Below are positions 1 through 5,815 of a stretch of 5,815 nucleotides of DNA, one piece after another. Where the stretch lies: contig CAMPHD010000222.1 of assembly GCA_946885765.1 (NCBI GenBank), positions 1-5,815 on the forward strand, given 5' to 3'. How positions within the stretch are numbered: the stretch's first letter is position 1; every line of letters begins with the position of its first letter. The notes beneath the pieces were generated by a model, which was not told where the DNA came from, ran no database searches, and saw nothing but the letters and a program-made list of their open reading frames with translations. The stretch is from an uncultured Thalassospira sp. (GTDB lineage: Bacteria; Pseudomonadota; Alphaproteobacteria; Rhodospirillales_A; Thalassospiraceae). Position numbers and translations under genes: made by a program.

Positions 1-965
<965 letters not shown>

Positions 966-1021
966 GGCGCACCATCCTTTTCTTCGCGAGGGCGACACGG
1001 GCATTTCCCGAGCCGTAGGGC

Positions 1022-1033
1022 CGTAACGTTACG
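1022..1033. repeat. Perfect 12-bp palindrome CGTAACGTTACG in the serA leader
   Basis: The 12 bases are exactly self-complementary and lie just downstream of the predicted serA transcription start (about +10 to +21) and right beside the dyad over the -10 box. It could be a regulator half of a composite operator, or chance. The flanking bases do not extend the symmetry. Confidence 0.35.
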
Positions 1034-1034
1034 C

Positions 1035-1065
1035 GCCCTTGGCCCAATGAAATAGGGCCTAAGGC
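1035..1065. promoter_or_regulatory. Imperfect 31-bp dyad centred on the serA -10 box (possible operator)
   Basis: Two 11-nt arms, GCCCTTGGCCC at 1035-1045 and GGGCCTAAGGC at 1055-1065, are inverted repeats matching at 9 of 11 positions, with an uninterrupted GGCCC/GGGCC core. The 9-bp spacer (1046-1054) contains the whole predicted -10 box of serA. A dyad in this position could be a repressor operator; no known regulator motif is recognised. A leader-RNA hairpin is less likely, because about half of the dyad lies upstream of the predicted transcription start. Confidence 0.4.
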
Positions 1066-1077
1066 AGCGTCCGTCAA
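1049..1077 (-). promoter_or_regulatory. serA promoter (-35 TTGACG, 17 bp, -10 TATTTC)
   Basis: Read on the minus strand, TTGACG (1077-1072) is followed after exactly 17 bp by TATTTC (1054-1049), placing a start near 1042 and giving a serA leader of about 75 nt. The -35 box matches the housekeeping sigma consensus at five of six positions; the -10 box is weaker. Assignment rests on box quality, spacing and position only. Confidence 0.55.
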
Positions 1078-1193
1078 AGGCTTTCCCTTGCGCAAACACG
1101 CAATGCGCCTATCTTCTGAACGCATATACCGGCTATTGCGTATAGAATGCAGGTCCGGACGGCGACCAAGGATTGAATACAGGGGACCCCATC

Positions 1194-2342
1194 TTGCCTG
1201 CCGAGATAAGAACCGTTACCGATATCCATAAAATTGGCCAAACCGACTGGGACAGATGCGCAGGCAATTCGAACCCGTTTGTCAGCTTTGCCTTTCTTTC
1301 TGCGATGGAAGACAGCGGCTCGGCCAATGCCGATACCGGCTGGCAGCCCTTTCATCTGGTGGTGACCGATGACGACGATACGGTTGCCGGTATTGTGCCG
1401 CTTTATGTCAAATCGCATTCATACGGTGAATATGTTTTCGACTGGAGCTGGGCCGAAGCGTATGAGCGCGCGGGCGGACGATATTATCCGAAATTGCAGG
1501 CAGCCGTGCCGTTTTCCCCTGTTCCCGGCCCGCGCCTTTTGGTTTGGGCCGACCACCCGGCACCGGATCGCATTCGCAAACTTCTGATCAGCGGTCTCTC
1601 AGCCCTGCCCGAACGGCTTGGCATTGCCAGCCTGCATGTAACATTTTGCAGCGGTGATGAAAGCCGGGTGATGGAAGATGCCGGGTTCCTGCCCCGAACC
1701 GGTATCCAGTATCACTGGTATAATCGCGATTACGCCAGCTTTGATGATTTCCTTGGCATGCTTAATTCGCGCAAACGCAAAAATCTGCGCAAGGAACGCA
1801 AACAGGTGCGTGACGCGGGATACAGTTTTCAGGCGCTTTCAGGTGACGACCTTAAGGCCGAACATTGGGACCGGTTTTACCAGTTTTACCGTGACACATC
1901 CGACCGCAAATGGGGTCAGGCCTATCTGACGCGCGATTTCTTCGAACTTTTGCATGAAAGAGTCCGGGACCGCACAGTTCTGGTTGCCGCCTTTCGTGAC
2001 GGCGACATGGTCGCCGGGGCGCTTAACCTGATCGGATCGGAAACACTATACGGGCGTAACTGGGGCACAATAGACCCGACACCGCTTTTGCATTTCGAGA
2101 CCTGCTACTATCAGGCAATCGATATCGCGATTGAACGCGGCCTTAAAACGGTTGAAGCCGGGGCACAGGGTGAACACAAGATCCAGCGCGGCTATGAACC
2201 CGTCCTGACCCATTCCGCACATCTGATAGCAGACACGGGCCTGCGCAATGCTGTTGCCCGGTTTCTTGATCAGGAACGACATCATATCGCCCAGGACCGC
2301 GAATTTATCATAGCCGAACACAGCCCCTTCAAGCAGACATAA
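1194..2342 (+). CDS. FemAB-like / GNAT-fold N-acyltransferase (DUF482, COG3146 family)
   Basis: A 382-residue cytosolic protein of the family once labelled 'peptidogalycan biosynthesis/recognition' (FemAB_like, formerly DUF482), related to GNAT and Fem acyltransferases; its substrate is not established. Family blocks seen in order: NPFVSFAFLSAMEDSGSA (about 27-44), TGWQP (48-52), KSHSYGEYVFDWSWAEAYER (73-92), the RYYPKLQ segment (96-102), NSRKRKNLRKERK (191-203), DTSDRKWGQAYLTRDFF (234-250), LYGRNWG (285-291), LHFETCYYQAIDIAIERG (299-316) and EAGAQGEHKIQRGY (321-334). Length is typical of the family, so the gene seems intact. Start: TTG at 1194 has AGGGGA ending 7 nt upstream. TTG at 1173 (seven residues longer) has AAGGA directly against the codon, which is too close. 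It is monocistronic here, divergent from serA, convergent with the chemoreceptor, and ends just before a strong terminator. Confidence 0.9.
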   Translation: MPAEIRTVTDIHKIGQTDWDRCAGNSNPFVSFAFLSAMEDSGSANADTGWQPFHLVVTDDDDTVAGIVPLYVKSHSYGEYVFDWSWAEAYERAGGRYYPKLQAAVPFSPVPGPRLLVWADHPAPDRIRKLLISGLSALPERLGIASLHVTFCSGDESRVMEDAGFLPRTGIQYHWYNRDYASFDDFLGMLNSRKRKNLRKERKQVRDAGYSFQALSGDDLKAEHWDRFYQFYRDTSDRKWGQAYLTRDFFELLHERVRDRTVLVAAFRDGDMVAGALNLIGSETLYGRNWGTIDPTPLLHFETCYYQAIDIAIERGLKTVEAGAQGEHKIQRGYEPVLTHSAHLIADTGLRNAVARFLDQERHHIAQDREFIIAEHSPFKQT

Positions 2343-2360
2343 AGCTGCGACACTGCCAAA

Positions 2361-2400
2361 CCAAAAGGGGCGCGATGGTGATGCATCGCGCCCCTTTTGG
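2361..2400. terminator. Bidirectional intrinsic terminator between convergent genes
   Basis: The arms at 2361-2377 (CCAAAAGGGGCGCGATG) and 2384-2400 are perfectly complementary over 17 bp with a 6-nt loop (GTGATG). Each strand ends its GC-rich stem with TTTT, so the hairpin can stop transcription from either side. It starts 18 bp after the acyltransferase stop codon and lies 23 bp beyond the chemoreceptor stop. Confidence 0.88.
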
Positions 2401-2423
2401 GTCTCCAGATCCAATCAGGTATT

Positions 2424-4106
2424 TCAGACAGCCCGGACGTCGTTCAGGAAGCCGTTCACGTGGCTTCTGAGTTCATCATTGGCGGCCGCCAGACGGCCAA
2501 CGCAATCAAGCTGACCATGCGAAAGGTCACCGCTTTCCGTCGTTGCCTCGGCCACGTTTTTCACCGCGTTCGAAATGGCGACGTTGCCATTGGCTGCCCC
2601 TTCGACACTGCGTGAAATTTCCTCGGTTGCAGCCCCCTGCTCTTCGACGGCACTGGCAACAACCGACATCAGTTCGTCGATTTTATGGATCGTTTCGGCA
2701 AAGCCGCGAACGGCCGCGGCGGCGGCACCGGTTTCACCCTGCATTTCGGTAATTTTCGCCGTGATCTGTTCGGTTGCCTTCACCGTCTGGGCGGCAAGGT
2801 TTTTGACCTCGCCGGCAACGACAGCAAAGCCTTTGCCTGCATCACCGGCACGTGCCGATTCAATCGTCGCGTTTAGCGCCAGCATGTTGGTCTGATCGGC
2901 GATATCACTGATCAGGCTGACAACTTCTCCGACACTTTGCGCGGCATCATCAAGCATCGAGACACGTTGATTGGTCCGTTCGGTTTCCTCGACCGCAAGC
3001 TGGGTGATTTCGGTAACGCGGGCAATCTGCGACGCGATTTCGGCGATTGATGCCGAAAGCTGTGCTGTTGCCGATGCAACCGTTTCGATATCACCAGATG
3101 ATTCTTCAGCCTGCTCGGCCACACTTCGCGCATCCTGTGTCGCACGAACCGAATGGGATGAAAGGGTTTCCGAGGCACTGCGAACTTCGTCGAGCGCAAC
3201 ATTGACCGCCGAAAGAACTTCCTGGATTTTATGATCGAAACCAGCCGTCAGCGTCCCCATGCGTTTACTGCGCTCGATCTGACGTTCGGCCTCAATCCGT
3301 TCCTGTTCGGCCATGCGGGCACGTTCACGGGCATTTTCGCGGAAAACCTCAAGCGACTTGGCCATTGCACCAACCTCGTCGGCGCGTTTCATATCAACGA
3401 TTTCGATATCAAGATTGCCGGACGCAAGACTTCCCATTGCATCTGTCATTTTGCGGATCGGGGTGGCGATCATCCGCGACAGGGTGCCGCCAAACAATGC
3501 CGCCATCGCGATCAGCAACGCAACGCCGATACCCAGCGTTGTCTGGAACAGCATCATGGCCCGTTCAACACGGTTTTCGACTTCGAGGTTCATCTGGTCG
3601 ATATTGTTTGCAAGTTCCAGGGCAATCGTTGACACGCTGTCAGACAGTTCGCGCGGCTCACCGGATGCCTCGATGGCACGGGCGTGGTTGACCGTCAGAT
3701 AGTGACGCATCAATTTCGCCTGCTCGCTGGCAATTTCTTCCCAGCGGTCAATCGCCCCATCCATTTGATCAATCAGACCGGCAACCGTCGGGTTGATCGT
3801 GGCATAGGTTTTCAGAACATCTGTGCGGGTGTCGATCTCGGTCAGCGATTTCTCGTAGCTTTCCAGCCCGGTCCGGTCACCGGTTGTCAGGAAATAGACC
3901 AGTTCCTGACGCGCCATCAGATAGGCACGGTCAAGATTGCGATAATCGCGTTCGAAATCGGCGAGATAGTCACGCTGGTCATTGGCTGACTTAACCTGGA
4001 ATGTTGCAAACATCCCGGCACCGGCAACCATCAGAATGACCACAATCATCACAGCGAAGCAGGTTGTCAGCTTGGCCGGTATGGAAAGGTTTTTAAAGAA
4101 GTTCAT
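2424..4106 (-). CDS. Methyl-accepting chemotaxis protein (CHASE3-HAMP-MCP signal domain)
   Basis: A 560-residue inner-membrane chemoreceptor that should control a CheA-CheW complex. Seen in order: short basic N-terminus, TM1 at about 14-36, a helical periplasmic region at about 38-185 whose [11 protein letters not shown]...Y...L pattern resembles CHASE3, TM2 at about 186-208, HAMP at about 209-262 (with the conserved TPIRKM proline and [16 protein letters not shown]), a charged coiled coil to about 290, then the signalling domain. The hairpin tip is canonical: [18 protein letters not shown] and [18 protein letters not shown] at about 404-441. Glu/Ala-rich helices on both sides (including [12 protein letters not shown], 487-498) are typical adaptation regions. 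There is no C-terminal NWETF-like tether for CheR/CheB. The start is preceded by GGGAG, and the upstream sensor gene ends only 12 bp away, so the two are co-transcribed. The ligand cannot be read from the sequence; it may involve the exported partner. Confidence 0.96.
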   Translation of the reverse strand: MNFFKNLSIPAKLTTCFAVMIVVILMVAGAGMFATFQVKSANDQRDYLADFERDYRNLDRAYLMARQELVYFLTTGDRTGLESYEKSLTEIDTRTDVLKTYATINPTVAGLIDQMDGAIDRWEEIASEQAKLMRHYLTVNHARAIEASGEPRELSDSVSTIALELANNIDQMNLEVENRVERAMMLFQTTLGIGVALLIAMAALFGGTLSRMIATPIRKMTDAMGSLASGNLDIEIVDMKRADEVGAMAKSLEVFRENARERARMAEQERIEAERQIERSKRMGTLTAGFDHKIQEVLSAVNVALDEVRSASETLSSHSVRATQDARSVAEQAEESSGDIETVASATAQLSASIAEIASQIARVTEITQLAVEETERTNQRVSMLDDAAQSVGEVVSLISDIADQTNMLALNATIESARAGDAGKGFAVVAGEVKNLAAQTVKATEQITAKITEMQGETGAAAAAVRGFAETIHKIDELMSVVASAVEEQGAATEEISRSVEGAANGNVAISNAVKNVAEATTESGDLSHGQLDCVGRLAAANDELRSHVNGFLNDVRAV

Positions 4107-4118
4107 TTTCCGTCTCCC

Positions 4119-4736
4119 CTAGAGCTGCTGACGACGAGCAAGTTCGTTAAGATTGACCTCGATCGTAACAGCGCCGATTGGCGATCCCTGCTCATCGCTC
4201 ATTGTCATGTTGAGCTGCGAGCGCCAAGTATCGGTTTCTTCATTGTATTCGGCTTCATCAATGAAGACCGCGTTGGCACCTTTCGGGAAGGTATTCTTGA
4301 ATTTGGCCTCGTCGCCTTGCCAGAAATCGGAAGTGATCGAGCTTTGCCCGACATTCAACCCCATCTGATCCATCACAAATATCTCGGCCAGCAAACCGCC
4401 AGACCTAGCCTGTATCTGGGTCAGGTAACTGGAAAGAGGATTGGTCAAAATGCCTGCGACAAGTGGCTGATCGTCGGCCTCGCGCTCTGCCACCCATTGT
4501 TTGTCAGCAGCGTCAATCTGATCCTGTGTCATTCCATTGCGCAACCGGTTTTGCGACGCAATGGAAAGTTCTACCACAGGATTTGCCAACCATTCACGAA
4601 CATCGCGGATCATATCGTCCGAAATCATGGAACCGGGTTCGCCGGGAAGCTCGGATTTTGCATCTGCCGTTAACGGCATGTAACCGACCATTCCTGCAAC
4701 CCCGAAAGCAGTGCAAGCGCGCAAAAAAGTTCTCAT
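4119..4736 (-). CDS. Exported Cache/PDC-like sensor protein, partner of the downstream chemoreceptor
   Basis: A 205-residue predicted periplasmic protein. Residues 1-26 form a signal peptide: MRTFLR, a hydrophobic stretch to about 22, then ADA as a type I cleavage site before Lys27. After a helical part (about 38-110), the segment EIFVMDQMGLNVGQSS-TSDFWQGDEAKF (about 118-146) and the closing SPIGAVTIEVNLNEL (185-199) match the strand-loop-strand pattern of Cache/PDC extracellular sensor domains, especially the (T)SD(F/Y)WQGDE signature. No transmembrane anchor or output domain follows, so the sensor is free-standing. Start: ATG at 4736 has GGAGAGGAAACG upstream, an excellent ribosome site; an in-frame ATG at 4802 would hide the signal peptide behind 22 polar residues. 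The gene ends 12 bp before the MCP start, implying one operon and probably a joint role: binding a ligand and presenting it to the receptor, or modulating the receptor. That role is inference. Confidence 0.85.
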   Translation of the reverse strand: MRTFLRACTAFGVAGMVGYMPLTADAKSELPGEPGSMISDDMIRDVREWLANPVVELSIASQNRLRNGMTQDQIDAADKQWVAEREADDQPLVAGILTNPLSSYLTQIQARSGGLLAEIFVMDQMGLNVGQSSITSDFWQGDEAKFKNTFPKGANAVFIDEAEYNEETDTWRSQLNMTMSDEQGSPIGAVTIEVNLNELARRQQL

Positions 4737-4835
4737 CGTTTCCTCTCCGGCGTAGCGCAAGGTTATTCGTTTGTTTCGATATAGCGCCACACCCACAAAC
4801 AAACCTATCCAAAAGGCCAGAAGCCCTACATCCTA

Positions 4836-4849
4836 TGTGAATCCTCACA
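4836..4849. promoter_or_regulatory. TGTGA-N4-TCACA dyad upstream of the sensor-MCP operon
   Basis: Perfect 5-bp arms TGTGA and TCACA are separated by ATCC, 100 bp upstream of the sensor ATG. The arms are those of the CRP consensus, but CRP sites have a 6-bp spacer; the 14-bp overall size is that of FNR-type sites (TTGAT-N4-ATCAA). A CRP/FNR-family regulator is therefore possible but not assigned. A poor -10 candidate (TATATC, 4783-4778) lies downstream without a convincing -35 box, which would fit an activated promoter. Confidence 0.35.
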
Positions 4850-4917
4850 CGCGCGCTTTCAAGTAGAGGATGAAAAATCATCTACATGATAAATATGGGA
4901 AAATTGGAGTGAACAAG

Positions 4918-4943
4918 AAAAAAGCGGCGGGAAAACCGCCGCT
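4918..4943 (-). terminator. Intrinsic terminator for minus-strand transcription
   Basis: The arms AGCGGCGG (4923-4930) and CCGCCGCT (4936-4943) form a perfect 8-bp GC-rich stem with a 5-nt loop. On the minus strand the stem runs straight into a run of T (complement of 4918-4923). It ends transcripts coming from the right: either the 184-residue gene, whose stop codon is about 290 nt away, or a separate small RNA. The plus strand has no T-run after it, so it is one-directional. Confidence 0.85.
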
Positions 4944-5030
4944 GAGTTTGGTTGGGACACGAGCAAACTGCAGAAGATTACGTTGTTCCAGGCGCAAGAT
5001 GCGCCCCTGCAAAGAACAACTGTCCAACGC
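4918..5030 (-). ncRNA. Candidate structured small RNA or leader ending at the intrinsic terminator
   Basis: No credible reading frame covers this stretch, yet it is densely self-complementary in the minus-strand transcript. GTTGTTC (5020-5014) pairs with GAACAAC (4988-4982) and encloses a second stem, CAGG-GG-CGC (5009-5001) with GCG-CCTG (4995-4989), closed by a 5-nt loop. Directly outside, GTTGGACA (5028-5021) pairs with TGTCCCAAC (4959-4951) with one bulged C. An alternative 6-bp hairpin, AGTTTG (4969-4964) with CAAACT (4950-4945), puts that last segment in its loop. The terminator follows immediately. The 5' end is unknown; the RNA might begin near 5096 if the weak boxes TTGAAG (5129-5124) or TTTTGA (5131-5126) and TATTTT (5108-5103) are a promoter. 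No known RNA family is recognised. It could also be the 3' untranslated region of the 184-residue gene, or a leader of the sensor-MCP operon read through the terminator. Confidence 0.5.
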
Positions 5031-5135
5031 CATCTATGCATAGGGTGTGCCAGTTTTTGAGGATGCGCAAAAATCCCGGAATTGTGCCGATTGTTGGGCA
5101 AGAAAATACTGTAAAGACAATTACTTCAAAAATTA

Positions 5136-5195
5136 TTCGCATATTGCAACAAACGAAGTCGCAAAATGCAACGAAAAGTCTTTGCATTTTGCAAA
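5136..5195. repeat. Three phased inverted repeats, TYGCA-N3-TGCAA (operator-like array)
   Basis: Three 15-bp sites share the pattern: TTCGCA-TAT-TGCAAC (5136-5150), GTCGCA-AAA-TGCAAC (5158-5172) and TTTGCA-TTT-TGCAAA (5181-5195). The last is a perfect 6-3-6 inverted repeat. Centres are 22 and 23 bp apart, about two helical turns, so all sites face the same side of the DNA. Sites 2 and 3 also form an 11-bp inverted repeat (5161-5171 with 5182-5192). The array lies between the 184-residue gene and the candidate RNA in AT-rich DNA. The alphaproteobacterial regulator PhaR binds TGC-rich sites, which makes it one candidate; that is inference. Confidence 0.55.
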
Positions 5196-5236
5196 ACTCA
5201 ATTCGCCACAATACTCCGCGTCCTGATCTTTGCCAA

Positions 5237-5791
5237 TCAACCGGCGTTGCGACGTGGCACTTTCCGTTTTTTACGCTTGCTGAAATTCAGCAAGGCCGGA
5301 GCGTTTTCAATAATTTCCTGGAGAATTTCCTTAGCGACATCAAGGTCATCCCTGGCAGACTCGTCAAGGTGGCTGATATATCGCGGATGAGTGATCATGC
5401 GTTCGGCTTCATAAAGTGTCCGAAGCTCGCTTTGGAACATTTCACGTGCGCCAAGCGGCAGCACCGGCTTGGCACTCATCACAAAGAAAAACTTGAGACT
5501 TGTTTTAATCACAATCCGAAGCATCAGGATCTGAAGTTTGTGGAATTGCTCTTCGAGTTCGTCTTTTTTGGGATGCTTTTCAAGTTTGGCAAGGCGGTCC
5601 GTAATCACCAGTGAAAGCGCTTTGAAGTTATCGACTTCTTCGCGAAACGGCCGGTAACCGGTCACCTCAGTCGTATCGACCGTCTTTTCAATCACATCCG
5701 CCAGCGCGACAAGCTTACGCGCCTGCGTCTCAAGCCTCGACAAAAACGTCTCGACTTCATCCCGGTATTTTCGCTGTGTCACCTGGTTCAT
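5237..5791 (-). CDS. Hypothetical protein, helical, 184 residues, basic C-terminal tail
   Basis: I do not recognise a family. The frame is open for 184 codons with G/C-rich third positions and a charged, Leu/Glu/Lys-rich composition typical of a real soluble protein. Predicted features: long amphipathic, probably coiled-coil helices at about 5-40, 50-100 and 113-135, a short hydrophobic patch LMLRIVIKTSLKFFFVM (89-105), a helix at about 144-165, and a strongly basic tail KRKKRKVPRRN (172-182) that could contact nucleic acid or acidic lipid. There is no signal peptide or clear membrane span. The ATG at 5791 has no Shine-Dalgarno sequence, only an A-rich stretch, and overlaps a TAA by one base (TAATG), which suggests translational coupling to an upstream gene. 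The stop is TGA at 5239-5237, followed by the repeat array. Confidence 0.75.
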   Translation of the reverse strand: MNQVTQRKYRDEVETFLSRLETQARKLVALADVIEKTVDTTEVTGYRPFREEVDNFKALSLVITDRLAKLEKHPKKDELEEQFHKLQILMLRIVIKTSLKFFFVMSAKPVLPLGAREMFQSELRTLYEAERMITHPRYISHLDESARDDLDVAKEILQEIIENAPALLNFSKRKKRKVPRRNAG

Positions 5792-5815
5792 TATTTTTTA
5801 TGCGCCATTAAAAGC
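5791..5815 (-). CDS. Possible 3' end of an upstream gene (last 7 codons plus stop)
   Basis: The minus-strand frame ending at TAA (5793-5791) reads LLMAHKK before the stop and is open to the window edge. Its stop shares one base with the ATG of the 184-residue gene, which lacks its own ribosome site, as in a translationally coupled operon. Only 25 bases are visible, so this may be chance. Confidence 0.3.

Noticed and set aside
1088..1115. Plus-strand promoter TTGCGC-N16-TATCTT for the acyltransferase gene
   Set aside because: Both boxes are weak and other AT-rich hexamers nearby (TATACC, TATAGA) are equally plausible, so no assignment is made.
4704..4736. Lipoprotein signal (Leu-Arg-Ala-Cys at residues 5-8) in the sensor protein
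   Set aside because: The cysteine comes before the hydrophobic core, so no lipobox is possible; the ADA site at 24-26 fits type I cleavage.
4737..4802. Longer N-terminus for the sensor protein from ATG 4802
   Set aside because: It would place 22 polar residues before a clear signal peptide; ATG 4736 has a much better ribosome site.
4945..5028. H-type pseudoknot in the candidate RNA
   Set aside because: The segments have the right order, but zero nucleotides connect 4951 to 4950, so an 8-bp stem could not be crossed. The two pairings are better read as alternatives.
4918..5100. 6S RNA, tmRNA or a known riboswitch
   Set aside because: There is no long closing stem between the ends as in 6S, no tRNA-like end, and no conserved core of a riboswitch class I recognise.
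4978..5211. A 77-codon minus-strand frame between the 184-residue gene and the terminator
   Set aside because: It has a Cys/Phe-rich, unbalanced composition, no ribosome site, and its sequence is better explained by repeat sites and RNA stems.
4952..5614. A 220-codon plus-strand open frame across the gene-free block and the 184-residue gene
   Set aside because: Its composition is rich in Cys, His and Phe with no domain pattern, it runs antisense to a frame with far better coding character, and it crosses the structured RNA stretch and the repeat array.

Overview
The window looks chromosomal and alphaproteobacterial. G+C is moderate to fairly high, with G/C-ending codons in the real genes. 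SerA, the FemAB-like acyltransferase and the chemoreceptor all resemble alphaproteobacterial (Rhodospirillales, Thalassospira-like) versions. The genus is an inference from remembered family resemblance, not from a search.

Layout. (1) Positions 1-965, minus strand: the first 321 codons of serA, D-3-phosphoglycerate dehydrogenase, cut by the window edge before its C-terminal ACT domain. (2) 966-1193: divergent intergenic region with a good serA promoter whose -10 box lies in the centre of an imperfect 31-bp dyad, followed by a perfect 12-bp palindrome. (3) 1194-2342, plus strand: a FemAB-like/GNAT-fold acyltransferase with a probable TTG start. (4) 2361-2400: a perfect 17-bp hairpin acting as a shared terminator between convergent genes. 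(5) 2424-4736, minus strand: a two-gene unit made of an exported Cache/PDC-like sensor protein and, 12 bp downstream, a CHASE3-HAMP chemoreceptor. (6) 4737-5236: about 500 bp without a credible protein gene but full of structure: a TGTGA-N4-TCACA dyad, an intrinsic terminator facing the minus strand, a strongly self-complementary stretch just upstream of it (candidate small RNA or structured leader), and three 22-23-bp-spaced copies of an inverted repeat TYGCA-N3-TGCAA. (7) 5237-5791, minus strand: an unrecognised, highly helical 184-residue protein whose ATG overlaps the stop codon of a possible upstream frame running off the window.

How the parts may work together. SerA makes the first committed step of serine synthesis and appears individually regulated. 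The acyltransferase is a separate transcription unit. The exported sensor and the chemoreceptor are almost certainly co-transcribed, and may form a two-component periplasmic input for chemotaxis. The most unusual part is the 4.9-5.2 kb intergenic block, where iterated operator-like repeats lie directly upstream, on the minus strand, of a structured, terminator-ended transcript candidate.
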